Assembly: GCF_020886115.1 (NCBI RefSeq)
Contig: NZ_AP025185.1
Coordinates: 682,001 to 746,000 of the forward strand
Origin: Flavobacterium ammonificans
GTDB lineage: Bacteria; Bacteroidota; Bacteroidia; Flavobacteriales; Flavobacteriaceae
Reading direction: 5' to 3'
Length of the DNA stretch: 64,000 bases
Shown: piece after piece, positions 25,608-34,775 of the stretch
Numbering within the stretch: position 1 is the first letter of the stretch
How the letters are laid out: every line of letters starts with the position of its first letter
Notes under the pieces: generated by a model
What the model was told of the DNA's origin: nothing
The model's database searches: none
The model's input: only the letters and a program-made list of their open reading frames with translations
Program-made: the position numbers and the translations under genes

Positions 25608-27479
25608 CTATTTCGCTATAAAACTATTATTTTCAGGTTTCACATCTGCCATTAATCCACTTGGGTCAAGGGAGATTTTTTTGATGCTAACTTTAGGTTT
25701 CGCAATGTTTAATTCATAAGTAGGGTAGGCCCAAGCCCAGTCGTTTAGCACTGTTCTTTTAACAGCAGGAGTTGGGTTCTCTTTTTCAAAACTCATCATA
25801 CGCAACGGAATGTAAAAGCTTTCTGAAGTTCCGTCAGTATATTCAACTAACACGTCCATTGGCATTGGCATTCTTCCAATTCGCTCTAAAGTTACCAAAG
25901 TTGTTGCAGCATTTTCTTTTACCTCTTTAATACCGTAATCAATCGTATTGGTTGTTGCTGTCCAATCCGTTAAATACCAATCTAAATTAGCGCCTGTAAC
26001 TCTTTCAGCAGTGCGTTTTATGTCGTTAGGTGTAGGGTGTTTGAATTTGAAATCAGCATAGTATTTTTTCAAAGTTTTTAGCAAATTTTCTTTTCCAATC
26101 AAATACATCAATTGTGTCAAGAACAATTCACCTTTGCTATACGAAGTGATGCTGTATACGCGGTTTTCGTCAAAACGATCAGCGTGGGTGCTTTGAGGTA
26201 ATTCTTTTCCGGAATTAGCCATCCAAAAATACCCTTTATAAGCCCCACTAAAAGGGTTTTCCACTTTAGTTTCTGCAATTTCATTCAATCCATAATCTTC
26301 TAAGAAAGAAGTAAATCCTTCGTCCATCCAACCGTGTTTCGATTCGTTAGACGCCAGAACGTGTTGGAACCAAGAATGTGCCATTTCGTGAGCGGTTACA
26401 CCAAGCAAACCATCCCAATCTCCTTGCCCTAAAATCAACGTACACATGGCATATTCCATTCCGCCATCGCCCCCTTGAATCACAGAATATTGTTTGTACG
26501 GATAATTCCCAACGGTTTTGTTGTACACTTCCATCAACTGAACTGTTTTTGGCTGGAGATTTTTCCAGTTTTGAATGTATTTTGGATTGTTTTTGTACAA
26601 AAAGTGCAGGTCTACATCATTAGGTCCTTTCACTACATCGTGAATATAATCTTTGTCTGCAGCCCAAGTAAAATCGTGTACCATTGGCGCAATAAAGTGC
26701 CAAGTAAGTGTTTTGTTTTTCTTTGGATGAACTACCTTAATTCCGGCATCTTGGTAACCGTGACCAATTTCGTTTTTATTTTGCAAATAGCCCGAACCAC
26801 CTAAGATATAGTTGGAATCAATGCTAATTTTTACATCGAAATTTCCCCAAACCCCGTGAAATTCTCTCGCGATGTAAGGATTGGCGTGCCAACCTTCAAA
26901 GTCAAATTCGGCTAATTTAGGATACCATTGCGCCATAGATAATTCAACGCCTTCGGCATTATTTCTTCCAGAACGACGAATTTGAACGGGTACTTGACCG
27001 TCAAAATCAAGGCTGAAAGTAGTTTTTGAATTTGGTAAAATAGGTTTTGCCAAAGTCACTTCTAATATTGTTCCCACTTCTTTTGTAAAAGCAGTTTGTC
27101 CATCTTGTTTGAAATTAGAAACGTGTAAATAGCCAATTTCATTTGGTTTCAAAGTTTTGATTCGGCTTTCTTTAACTTCTGTATCCCCCACTTTTATTTT
27201 ATGAACCATTCTACCGTCTGGATCTTTGATGCTTTGGATACGCGCATCCATTTCGCTTCCAGGCTGAAAGGCATTATTGAATAAATGATAATACACTTTT
27301 CGTAAAGTGTCTGGCGAATTGTTGGTATACACCAATTCTTGTTTTCCTTTGTATTGATAGGATTTCACATCCATTTTCACATCCATTTTATAATCAACGT
27401 GTTGTTGCCAATAGTAAGTGTTTTGCGCTATTCCAGCTAATCCAAAAGAAAAAGTAGCGATTAAAAAGAGGTTCTTCAT
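25608..27479 (-). CDS. M1 family metallopeptidase
   Basis: A 623-residue exported aminopeptidase-like protein with signal peptide MKNLFLIATFSFGLAGIAQ. The N-terminal beta domain (about 20-270) is followed by the thermolysin-like zinc core: the GGMEYAMCTLI motif, H364-E365-M-A-H368 and, exactly 18 residues on, E387 in WMDEGF (HExxHx18E). The catalytic tyrosine region SYSKGELFL is also present. It follows the S8 peptidase gene on the same strand, but a strong terminator lies between them, so it probably has separate transcription. Confidence 0.92.
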   Translation of the reverse strand: MKNLFLIATFSFGLAGIAQNTYYWQQHVDYKMDVKMDVKSYQYKGKQELVYTNNSPDTLRKVYYHLFNNAFQPGSEMDARIQSIKDPDGRMVHKIKVGDTEVKESRIKTLKPNEIGYLHVSNFKQDGQTAFTKEVGTILEVTLAKPILPNSKTTFSLDFDGQVPVQIRRSGRNNAEGVELSMAQWYPKLAEFDFEGWHANPYIAREFHGVWGNFDVKISIDSNYILGGSGYLQNKNEIGHGYQDAGIKVVHPKKNKTLTWHFIAPMVHDFTWAADKDYIHDVVKGPNDVDLHFLYKNNPKYIQNWKNLQPKTVQLMEVYNKTVGNYPYKQYSVIQGGDGGMEYAMCTLILGQGDWDGLLGVTAHEMAHSWFQHVLASNESKHGWMDEGFTSFLEDYGLNEIAETKVENPFSGAYKGYFWMANSGKELPQSTHADRFDENRVYSITSYSKGELFLTQLMYLIGKENLLKTLKKYYADFKFKHPTPNDIKRTAERVTGANLDWYLTDWTATTNTIDYGIKEVKENAATTLVTLERIGRMPMPMDVLVEYTDGTSESFYIPLRMMSFEKENPTPAVKRTVLNDWAWAYPTYELNIAKPKVSIKKISLDPSGLMADVKPENNSFIAK

Positions 27480-27490
27480 GGTTTAAAATA

Positions 27491-27515
27491 AAAAAGGAAG
27501 GGCTTTTGCCCTTCC
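27491..27515 (-). terminator. terminator of the S8 peptidase gene
   Basis: Stem GGAAGGGC/GCCCTTCC (27496-27503 with 27508-27515), loop TTTT; on the minus strand it is followed by TTTTTTATTTT. It separates the S8 and M1 genes. Confidence 0.9.
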
Positions 27516-27535
27516 AAGTTAGTATTATTTTTCGA

Positions 27536-29116
27536 TTATTTTTTTGACATTTTTTCAGCCATTTGTAACGCATTAAAAGCATTTACAATCTTCCCTGATT
27601 TAGAAAGCGCAGAAAACGGACGCGTATCAGAAGCTTTTCCTCCTACGATTACATTATTATCTAAAGCCACCCCTGAATCCATTAAAATGTGTTTCACTTG
27701 CTTAGCAGTTAATTTAGGATAATGAGAACGAATCAAAGCAGCAACACCAGCTACATTGGGAGCCGCCATCGAAGTGCCTTGTAAAAAACTGTAGGTGTTT
27801 TTTGGAGTAGTAGCATAAATTTTAACCCCTGGAGCAAATACGTCCACGTTTATTTTTCCAATATTAGAAAAACGAGCAACCACTTTGTCTCCAGTTTCAA
27901 AATTCAATGCACCAACCGTAATGAAATTATCTGCAAACTCAGTTAGTTTATCGTCTGAATCGTTAGGAAAATTATCGTTATAATCGATGTCTTTGGCATC
28001 ATTTCCAGCGGCGTGAACAATTAGAACGTCTTTTTTCTCTGCATATTTAATAGCATCGTACACCCATTGTTTTTGAGGAGAAAATGCTTTTCCGAAACTT
28101 CCGTTAATTACTTTTGCTCCATTATCTACCGCATAACGAATTCCCAACGCAATATCTTTGTCATATTCGTCTCCATCTGGAACAGCACGAACAGTTAAAA
28201 TTCGAACATTATTAGCAATTCCATCACCCCCTAAATTGTTGTTGCGTACTTGAGCTACTATTCCCGCAACGTGAGTTCCGTGACGTGCTTCCTCTTTGTC
28301 CGGCCCAATAACAGTGTTATTACCGTATTTAGTTTTGGTAATATCGTTTGGATTATCTCCTAGTACTTTTCGGTAATCTGTTTTAAGATTGTCTCCGTTT
28401 AACAAAGCCAAGAAACCATCTAATTGTTTTTGCACAACATCTTTCAATTCTGTCATTGACATTCCGTAAGAAAGAATACGTTGCATGTCTGATTTACTTT
28501 TTAAAATAGCCGGATCTTCTGATGTTATGGCATTAACTTCCTCAACGGTATAAGTTGTTTTTCCTAAAACTTTACTAATTGTAACCTGACTTTCAGCTAG
28601 GGTTACTAACATCTGCTCTAAACGGGTTTTGCCTTGAGCCGCTTCGGCTACTTTTTTATCATTCATCGCTTTGGCGGCCAAATATGTTTTTTCATCAACT
28701 AACGATTTGTCTTTGATGATACGTTCGTATTCGACATTTTCTTTGGTAATGTCCCCTAAAAAATTCCATCCGTGAATATCGTCGATGTATCCGTTTTTGT
28801 CATCGTCAATTCCGTTGCTAGGAATCTCTTTTTTATTGGTCCAAACCACTGATTTTAAATCATCATGCTCAATGTCAACTCCAGAATCAACAATTCCTAC
28901 AATTACAGGAACTCCTTTTTTTCCTTTTAATAATTCGGCATACGCTTTGTCAACGCTCATTCCTGGAATAGTGTCTTTGGCTAGATCCAAATGACTCCAT
29001 CGATTCATTTCGACTTCTGTTAGTTTCGCTTTTTTAGTTAAAGTTTGTGCAGTTGTCGAAAGCGATAAACCTGCCATCACAACAAGTGATAAAAAAGAAA
29101 TAGTATGTTTTTTCAT
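27536..29116 (-). CDS. S8 family subtilisin-like serine peptidase
   Basis: A 526-residue exported protease with signal peptide MKKHTISFLSLVVMAGLSLSTTAQ. The catalytic triad is visible as D77 in VGIVDSGVD, H279 in RHGTHVAG and S449 in GTSMAAPNVAG. About 100 residues (~125-235) are inserted between the Asp and His motifs, a helical segment typical of Bacteroidota members of this family. No C-terminal secretion (type 9) domain is present, so a periplasmic location is likely. A promoter with TTG-N23-TATTTTTG lies upstream (29139-29172). Confidence 0.92.
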   Translation of the reverse strand: MKKHTISFLSLVVMAGLSLSTTAQTLTKKAKLTEVEMNRWSHLDLAKDTIPGMSVDKAYAELLKGKKGVPVIVGIVDSGVDIEHDDLKSVVWTNKKEIPSNGIDDDKNGYIDDIHGWNFLGDITKENVEYERIIKDKSLVDEKTYLAAKAMNDKKVAEAAQGKTRLEQMLVTLAESQVTISKVLGKTTYTVEEVNAITSEDPAILKSKSDMQRILSYGMSMTELKDVVQKQLDGFLALLNGDNLKTDYRKVLGDNPNDITKTKYGNNTVIGPDKEEARHGTHVAGIVAQVRNNNLGGDGIANNVRILTVRAVPDGDEYDKDIALGIRYAVDNGAKVINGSFGKAFSPQKQWVYDAIKYAEKKDVLIVHAAGNDAKDIDYNDNFPNDSDDKLTEFADNFITVGALNFETGDKVVARFSNIGKINVDVFAPGVKIYATTPKNTYSFLQGTSMAAPNVAGVAALIRSHYPKLTAKQVKHILMDSGVALDNNVIVGGKASDTRPFSALSKSGKIVNAFNALQMAEKMSKK

Positions 29117-29138
29117 GGTGTAAATTTTATTAATTATT

Positions 29139-29172
29139 CAAAAATACTTTTAATTATTAGATAGTAATGCAA
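29139..29172 (-). promoter_or_regulatory. promoter of the S8 peptidase gene
   Basis: On the minus strand TTG (29170-29172), 23-bp spacer, then TATTTTTG (29139-29146). The ATG is 22 bp downstream of the -7 word. Confidence 0.6.
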
Positions 29173-29181
29173 TGCTTAAAT

Positions 29182-30042
29182 TTATTTTAACAATTCTTCA
29201 GCAGAAAACACATCTTTTAAACGCACTCCTTTTTCGGTTTTTTCCACCGTGATGATTTCGTTGTGCGCATCATGTTCTAAAAACAAATAGAAATTGTTCT
29301 CTGCCGCCATGTTCATGAATTTTGTTTTTTCCGGCATGGTTAATAGTGGTCGGGTGTCGTAACCCATTACATAAGGAATTGGAATATGGCCAGCCGTAGC
29401 CAATAAATCAGCACAAAAAACAATGGTTTTGTCTTGGTATTGGATGTGCGGGATCATTTGCTTTTCGGTGTGTCCATCCACAAATAAAATTCCAAAACCC
29501 AGGTCCGATTTCGATAAGAAATCGCTTTCCGGTCTTTGGATAAAACGAAGTTGTCCACTTTCTTGCATTGGGATAATATTTTCTTTCAAAAAGGAGGCTT
29601 TTTCTCTCACATTGGGTTCAGTTGCCCATTGCCAATGGTTTTCATTGCTCCAAAAAGTCGCGTTTTTAAAAGCAGGTTCATAGCCCGTTTTATCTTTGTT
29701 CCATTGAATGCTTCCTCCACAATGGTCAAAATGCAAATGCGTCATAAACACATCGGTAATATCATCGCGATGAAAACCGTATTTTGCCAAAGATTTGTCT
29801 ATCGAATGGTTTCCCCAAAGCGAATAATAGCCATAAAACTTTTCTGACTGTTTGTTTCCCATTCCGGTATCGATTAAAATCAAACGGTTTCCGTCTTCAA
29901 TTAACAGACAACGTGCTGCAATATCAATTAAATTATTATTGTCCGCGGGATTGGTTTTGTTCCAAATGGTTTTTGGCACCACGCCAAACATAGCGCCGCC
30001 ATCGAGTTTAAAATTTCCGCTTTCTATTGGATATAATTTCAT
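29182..30042 (-). CDS. MBL fold metallo-hydrolase
   Basis: A 286-residue metallo-beta-lactamase-fold enzyme. Signatures: LILIDTGMGN (strand before the metal site), the metal-binding motif H102-L-H104-F-D106-H107 in MTHLHFDHCGG, LFVDGHTEKQMIPHI with a further histidine, and FLEHDAH near the C terminus. The overall form resembles quorum-quenching lactonase-like MBL enzymes, but the substrate is not determinable. No signal peptide is seen, so it is probably cytoplasmic. It is divergent from the SUF locus. Confidence 0.87.
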   Translation of the reverse strand: MKLYPIESGNFKLDGGAMFGVVPKTIWNKTNPADNNNLIDIAARCLLIEDGNRLILIDTGMGNKQSEKFYGYYSLWGNHSIDKSLAKYGFHRDDITDVFMTHLHFDHCGGSIQWNKDKTGYEPAFKNATFWSNENHWQWATEPNVREKASFLKENIIPMQESGQLRFIQRPESDFLSKSDLGFGILFVDGHTEKQMIPHIQYQDKTIVFCADLLATAGHIPIPYVMGYDTRPLLTMPEKTKFMNMAAENNFYLFLEHDAHNEIITVEKTEKGVRLKDVFSAEELLK

Positions 30043-30166
30043 AATTAAAGATTGTTTGTTTTGTAATTTAGCAACTCTTCCGCCATTGATTATTTTAATC
30101 GATTTTTTCTATTTCAATATTAGTTATAAAAATCTTAATTTTTATTTCAATTCTTTTAAAAGGTAG

Positions 30167-30174
30167 TATCTTTG
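30167..30174 (+). promoter_or_regulatory. -7 element for the SUF locus
   Basis: TATCTTTG matches TAnnTTTG and lies about 42 bp upstream of the first SUF gene's ATG at 30216. A clear TTG at -33 was not found, only T-rich sequence. Confidence 0.5.
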
Positions 30175-30215
30175 GCGTTTATTTAGAAAAAATAAAAATA
30201 ACAAATTTTTTGAAT

Positions 30216-30545
30216 ATGATAAAAGTTTCAGACACTGCTAGCAAAAAAATCATCAATATGATGGAAGAAGAAGGCTTTGATGCTTCTCAAGATTATGTTC
30301 GTGTAGGAGTTAAAAGCGGAGGATGTTCAGGCTTGTCTTATGAATTAAAATTTGACAAAGAGCTGACGGAAAACGATAAAGTTTTTGAAGATAACAAGGT
30401 GAAAATTGCTGTTGAAAAAAAATCATTTTTGTATTTAGCAGGAACGATTTTAGAATTTTCAGGGGGATTAAATGGAAAAGGATTTGTGTTTAACAATCCC
30501 AACGCAAGCAGAACTTGTGGTTGCGGGGAATCTTTTTCTTTATAA
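30216..30545 (+). CDS. sufA: HesB/IscA (SufA-like) iron-sulfur assembly protein
   Basis: A 109-residue A-type Fe-S carrier. The three conserved cysteines are present: one in GVKSGGCSGLSYEL and two in RTCGCGESF at the C terminus. The ATG at 30216 is preferred to the TTG at 30210 because MIKVSDTASKKI is the usual N terminus. It is the first gene of the SUF locus, 47 bp before sufB. Symbol given by context; the ErpA/IscA/SufA subtype cannot be told from sequence. Confidence 0.9.
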   Translation: MIKVSDTASKKIINMMEEEGFDASQDYVRVGVKSGGCSGLSYELKFDKELTENDKVFEDNKVKIAVEKKSFLYLAGTILEFSGGLNGKGFVFNNPNASRTCGCGESFSL

Positions 30546-30592
30546 AACCATTCAATGGTTCCAACCCTTCTAAGGGTTAAACGATATAAATT

Positions 30593-32041
30593 ATGAGTAA
30601 ATATACTGAAGACGATTTAAAAATTGAACTCGAAAATAAAGAGTACGAGTACGGATTTTATACTGAACTTGATTCGGAGACCTTTCCGATTGGGTTAAAT
30701 GAAGATATTGTTCGCGCTATTTCTAAGAAAAAAGAGGAGCCACAATGGATGACCGATTGGCGAATTGAGGCGTTTCGTGCTTGGGAACAAATGGTAGAAC
30801 CAGAATGGGCGAATGTTCACTACGAAAAACCCGATTTTCAAGCGATTTCGTATTATTCGGCGCCAAAAAAAGCGGATCCTAACAAAACGCTAGACGATGT
30901 AGATCCTGAACTTTTAGAGATGTACAAAAAGCTTGGTATTTCTGTTGATGAGCAAAAAATGATGAACAATGTAGCGATGGATATTGTGGTAGATTCTGTT
31001 TCAGTAGCTACGACTTTCAAGAAAACATTGGCCGAAAAAGGCATCATTTTTATGAGTATTTCTGAAGCCATTCGGGAATATCCCGAATTAGTTCAAAAAC
31101 ATTTAGGAACTGTAGTTCCACAAAAAGATAATTTTTATGCCGCTTTGAATTCAGCGGTATTCTCAGATGGTTCGTTTTGTTATATTCCAAAAGGTGTCAA
31201 ATGCCCAATGGAATTATCAACCTATTTCCGAATCAATCAAGCTGGAACAGGTCAATTTGAAAGAACACTTTTAATTGCTGACGAAGGCAGTTATGTTTCG
31301 TATTTAGAAGGTTGTACAGCGCCAAGCCGTGATGAAAATCAATTGCACGCTGCCGTAGTAGAATTAATCGCGATGGAAGATGCTGAAATTAAATATTCAA
31401 CCGTTCAAAACTGGTATCCTGGAAACAAAGAAGGAAAAGGTGGGGTTTATAACTTCGTAACTAAAAGAGGTTTGTGCGAGAAAAACGCTAAAATTTCTTG
31501 GACTCAAGTAGAAACTGGTTCAGCAATTACCTGGAAATACCCTTCAGTAGTGTTGAAAGGCGACAACTCAGTAGGCGAGTTTTATTCGATTGCCGTTACC
31601 AATAATTTCCAACAAGCGGATACAGGAACTAAGATGATTCACTTGGGTAAAAACACCAAATCAACCATTATTTCCAAAGGAATTTCAGCAGGAAAATCAC
31701 AAAACAGTTACCGAGGATTAGTTCAAATTAGTCCGCGAGCTGATAATGCGCGTAACTTTTCTCAATGCGATTCGTTGTTGATGGGAAATAGTTGTGGTGC
31801 ACATACGTTTCCGTATATCGAAAGCAAAAATCCAACAGCTAAAATAGAACACGAAGCTACAACGAGTAAAATTGGAGAAGACCAAGTGTTTTATTGTAAT
31901 CAGCGTGGTATTCCAACAGAGAAAGCTATTGCCTTAATCGTAAACGGATTTAGCAAAGATGTATTGAACAAGTTGCCAATGGAATTTGCTGTTGAAGCAC
32001 AAAAATTACTAGAAATTTCGCTTGAAGGAAGCGTAGGGTAA
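30593..32041 (+). CDS. sufB: Fe-S cluster assembly protein SufB
   Basis: The scaffold subunit of the SufBC2D complex on which clusters are built, in the cytoplasm. The 482-residue protein contains [13 protein letters not shown] [12 protein letters not shown], the beta-helix core ([33 protein letters not shown]), [21 protein letters not shown] and [12 protein letters not shown] near the C terminus, all SufB signatures. Length is normal. Downstream, instead of sufC directly, there is a four-helix-bundle gene set in inverted repeats. Confidence 0.97.
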   Translation: MSKYTEDDLKIELENKEYEYGFYTELDSETFPIGLNEDIVRAISKKKEEPQWMTDWRIEAFRAWEQMVEPEWANVHYEKPDFQAISYYSAPKKADPNKTLDDVDPELLEMYKKLGISVDEQKMMNNVAMDIVVDSVSVATTFKKTLAEKGIIFMSISEAIREYPELVQKHLGTVVPQKDNFYAALNSAVFSDGSFCYIPKGVKCPMELSTYFRINQAGTGQFERTLLIADEGSYVSYLEGCTAPSRDENQLHAAVVELIAMEDAEIKYSTVQNWYPGNKEGKGGVYNFVTKRGLCEKNAKISWTQVETGSAITWKYPSVVLKGDNSVGEFYSIAVTNNFQQADTGTKMIHLGKNTKSTIISKGISAGKSQNSYRGLVQISPRADNARNFSQCDSLLMGNSCGAHTFPYIESKNPTAKIEHEATTSKIGEDQVFYCNQRGIPTEKAIALIVNGFSKDVLNKLPMEFAVEAQKLLEISLEGSVG

Positions 32042-32046
32042 ATAAA

Positions 32047-32565
32047 TTTGTTCAATGTTTAAAGAGTTTAAGGTTTGAAGTTTAATGTTACAGAATTATA
32101 ATAACTTTAGACTTTGAACAAAAGAAACTTTAAACAAAAAGAATGGCTACAATAAAGAAATTTGAAGATTTAGAAATTTGGAAAGAAGCAAGAAGACTTT
32201 CTAAAGTAATTATTACGATAGCTAAAGAATCAGATTTAAAAACAGATTTTAGATTAAAGGATCAAATAAAAGCCTCATCCGGTTCGGTTATGGATAACAT
32301 TGCGGAAGGATTTGAAAGGAATGGAAATTTAGAATTCAGACAATTTCTATCTATTGCTAAAGGTTCGGCAGGAGAAGCTCGCTCTCAATTATATAGAGTT
32401 TTTGACAATGATTATATTAATGAAGACCAATTAAATTCTTTGGTCTTAGAGTATGAAAATTTAAGTGGTAAAATTAATAATTTCATAATTTATTTAAATA
32501 ATAACGATTACAAAGGAACGAAGTTCAAATAACTTTAAACCTTAAACTTTAAACCTTAAAACAAA
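32047..32565. repeat. imperfect inverted repeat enclosing the four-helix-bundle gene
   Basis: The left arm begins at 32047 just after the sufB stop and the right arm (32531-32565) runs up to the sufC ATG. Read as reverse complement, the left arm contains CAAACCTTAAACT and the right arm TAAACCTTAAACT, with about 30 of 36 bases matching overall and a 2-base gap. A transcript could fold with sufB and sufC brought together at the base of a stem and the small gene in the loop. The arms share words with the sufC-sufD spacer. Confidence 0.65.
32143..32532 (+). CDS. four-helix-bundle protein (S23/IVP-like)
   Basis: A 129-residue, fully helical protein with [21 protein letters not shown] (the FxxLxxWxxAxxL opening), [20 protein letters not shown] and [17 protein letters not shown]. 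These are the signatures of the family encoded in 23S rRNA intervening sequences and related to Avd of diversity-generating retroelements. No enzymatic residues are expected; biochemical role unknown. It is set inside the SUF operon between sufB and sufC, flanked by inverted repeats, which suggests an inserted cassette rather than a SUF component. Confidence 0.88.
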   Translation: MATIKKFEDLEIWKEARRLSKVIITIAKESDLKTDFRLKDQIKASSGSVMDNIAEGFERNGNLEFRQFLSIAKGSAGEARSQLYRVFDNDYINEDQLNSLVLEYENLSGKINNFIIYLNNNDYKGTKFK

Positions 32566-33314
32566 TGCTTAAGATAAAAAACTTACACGCTTCAATTGGC
32601 GATAAAGAAATACTAAAAGGAATCAATCTTGAAGTAAAAGCAGGAGAAGTACACGCAATTATGGGGCCAAACGGTGCCGGAAAATCGACCCTGTCTTCTA
32701 TCATTGCTGGAAACGAAAATTATGAAGTTACAGATGGAGAAATCTTTTTGGATGGCGAAGACTTAGCCGACTTAGCTCCCGAAGAAAGAGCGCACCAAGG
32801 CGTTTTCTTGTCATTTCAATATCCAGTAGAAATTCCAGGTGTTTCGGTGACTAATTTCATCAAAACAGCTATTAACGAAAAGCGCAAAGCCAACGGTCAA
32901 GAGGAAATGCCGGCTAACGAAATGCTGAAATTGATTCGTGAAAAATCAGAATTGTTAGAAATGGACAGAAAGTTCTTGTCGCGTTCTTTAAATGAAGGTT
33001 TTTCTGGTGGAGAAAAGAAACGTAACGAGATTTTTCAAATGGCGATGTTAGAGCCTAAAATTGCTATTTTGGACGAAACGGACTCTGGTTTGGATATCGA
33101 CGCATTACGAATTGTTGCCAATGGTGTAAATAAATTGAAAAACGAAAACAACGCGGTTTTAGTAATTACGCACTACCAACGTTTGTTAGACTATATTGTT
33201 CCTGATTTTGTTCATGTATTAATGGATGGAAAAATCGTAAAATCTGGTACTGCAGCTCTGGCTTTGGAACTAGAAGAAAAAGGATACGATTGGATTAAGG
33301 AAGAGTTGGTTTAA
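32565..33314 (+). CDS. sufC: Fe-S cluster assembly ATPase SufC
   Basis: The ABC-type ATPase of the SufBC2D scaffold. The 249-residue protein shows Walker [10 protein letters not shown] (K40), the Q-loop region [13 protein letters not shown] characteristic of SufC, the ABC signature [11 protein letters not shown], Walker [14 protein letters not shown] and the switch VITHYQR. Length is normal. Its ATG is only one base past the right arm of the upstream inverted repeat. Confidence 0.97.
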   Translation: MLKIKNLHASIGDKEILKGINLEVKAGEVHAIMGPNGAGKSTLSSIIAGNENYEVTDGEIFLDGEDLADLAPEERAHQGVFLSFQYPVEIPGVSVTNFIKTAINEKRKANGQEEMPANEMLKLIREKSELLEMDRKFLSRSLNEGFSGGEKKRNEIFQMAMLEPKIAILDETDSGLDIDALRIVANGVNKLKNENNAVLVITHYQRLLDYIVPDFVHVLMDGKIVKSGTAALALELEEKGYDWIKEELV

Positions 33315-33317
33315 AAT

Positions 33318-33387
33318 TTGTTTCAGGTTTAAAGTTTCAAGTTGCCTACTAAACAACTTTAAACTTTTAAACCTTAAACTTTAAACA
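33318..33387. repeat. gene-less palindromic element between sufC and sufD
   Basis: The 76-bp sufC-sufD spacer contains GGTTTAAAGTTTCAAGTTG (33327-33344 region) and its near reverse complement CAACTTTAAACTTTTAAACC (33354-33373), able to form a long hairpin, followed by CTTAAACTTTAAAC. The arms resemble those around the four-helix-bundle gene (TTTGTT...GTTTAAAG / CTTTAAACC..TTAAAC), so it may be an empty version of the same element. Confidence 0.6.
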
Positions 33388-33390
33388 ATA

Positions 33391-34713
33391 ATGAAAATGG
33401 AATTAAAAGAAAAATTACTATCGTCTTTTATGGCTTTTGAAGAGCGCGTGGATGTTCAAACCGAACTACACGACTTGCGTACTTTGGCTATAAAAAACTT
33501 TGAACATAAAGGTTTTCCAACTAAGAAAGACGAAGCTTGGAAATACACTTCTTTGAATGCAATTCTTAAAAAAGATTTTACTGTATTCCCAAAAAACGAA
33601 TCTACTATTGAGTTCAAGGACGTAAAAAAATATTTTTTACATGAAATTGACACCTACAAATTGGTTTTTATAGATGGTGTTTTTGCCTCTAATTTGTCTT
33701 CTACTACTCACGAGGGAATTGATGTTTGTTTAATGTCTTCGGCATTGACCAAACCAAAATATAAAATGGTAATTGACACCTATTTCAATCAAATTGCCAG
33801 CAAGGATGAAAGTTTGACTTCTTTGAATACGGCTTTCGCCAATGAAGGAGCTTACATTAACATCCCGAAAAGCAAAGTAGCCGATAAACCAATTGAGATC
33901 ATGTATTTTTCTACTGGCTCAGAAACAGCGCTTTTGGCACAACCAAGAAATCTAATTGTTGTAGGCGAAAATTCTCATGTTCAAATTATCGAAAGACACC
34001 AATGTTTGAATGAAAATGCGGTTTTGACCAATTCGGTTACTGAAATTTTTGCTCAAAAACGCGCCATCGTGGATTATTATAAAATCCAAAATGATGAGTT
34101 GGAAGCCAACTTGATTGACAACACCTATGTGTCTCAAAAACAAGAAAGTCACGTTTCCGTTCAGACCTTTTCTTTTGGAGGAAATTTGACCAGAAACAAC
34201 TTGAATTTCTATCAATTCGGCGAACGTTTGACAAGTACTTTGAACGGAATTACGATTATTGGTGATAAGCAACACGTAGATCATTATACCTTAGTACACC
34301 ACGCGCAACCGAACTGTGAAAGTTTCCAAGATTACAAAGGGATCTTTTCTGATCGTTCTACAGGAGTGTTCAATGGAAAAGTATATGTAGAAAAAGAAGC
34401 GCAAAAGACGAATGCTTTCCAAAAAAGCAATAACATTTTGTTAAGCGATAAAGCCACGATCAATGCCAAACCACAATTGGAGATTTTTGCAGATGATGTA
34501 AAATGTTCTCACGGATGTACGGTAGGGCAATTAGACGAAACGGCTTTGTTTTATATGCAACAACGCGGTATTCCAAAGAAAGAAGCGAAAGCCTTATTGA
34601 TGTATGCATTTTCAAATGCGGTTATTGAAAGCATTAAAATCCCGGAATTAAAAAACCGAATTACGACTATTATTGCTACTAAATTAGGGGTGAAGTTGGG
34701 GTTTGATTTGTAG
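33391..34713 (+). CDS. sufD: Fe-S cluster assembly protein SufD
   Basis: The SufB-paralogous subunit of the SufBC2D scaffold, needed for iron entry. The 440-residue protein has the SufD N-terminal helical region (GFPTKKDEAWKYTSL, the typical 'DE-WKYT' motif) and the beta-helix core. The C-terminal block EIFADDVKCSHGCTVGQLDETALFYMQQRGI, with the conserved histidine/cysteine segment, is shared with SufB. The start may be the ATG at 33391 or the one at 33397. A strong terminator follows, so this is the end of the first SUF transcript. Confidence 0.96.
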   Translation: MKMELKEKLLSSFMAFEERVDVQTELHDLRTLAIKNFEHKGFPTKKDEAWKYTSLNAILKKDFTVFPKNESTIEFKDVKKYFLHEIDTYKLVFIDGVFASNLSSTTHEGIDVCLMSSALTKPKYKMVIDTYFNQIASKDESLTSLNTAFANEGAYINIPKSKVADKPIEIMYFSTGSETALLAQPRNLIVVGENSHVQIIERHQCLNENAVLTNSVTEIFAQKRAIVDYYKIQNDELEANLIDNTYVSQKQESHVSVQTFSFGGNLTRNNLNFYQFGERLTSTLNGITIIGDKQHVDHYTLVHHAQPNCESFQDYKGIFSDRSTGVFNGKVYVEKEAQKTNAFQKSNNILLSDKATINAKPQLEIFADDVKCSHGCTVGQLDETALFYMQQRGIPKKEAKALLMYAFSNAVIESIKIPELKNRITTIIATKLGVKLGFDL

Positions 34714-34736
34714 AAAATGATAAATTAAAGAATATA

Positions 34737-34771
34737 AAAAGAGCGCAAGGTTTTATACTTTGCGCTCTTTT
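34737..34771. terminator. bidirectional terminator between sufD and the serine hydrolase gene
   Basis: Stem AAAAGAGCGCAA/TTGCGCTCTTTT (34737-34748 with 34760-34771), flanked by A and T runs. It serves sufD on the plus strand and the convergent hydrolase gene, which ends at 34776. Confidence 0.9.
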
Positions 34772-34775
34772 GTTT

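Noticed and set aside
30043..30209. Iron-responsive riboswitch or Fur-box upstream of the SUF genes
   Set aside because: The spacer is AT-rich with a -7 element only; no conserved structure or convincing 19-bp Fur palindrome could be read.
32143..32532. Avd of a diversity-generating retroelement
   Set aside because: The four-helix-bundle fold is shared, but no reverse transcriptase, template repeat or variable repeat is present in the window.
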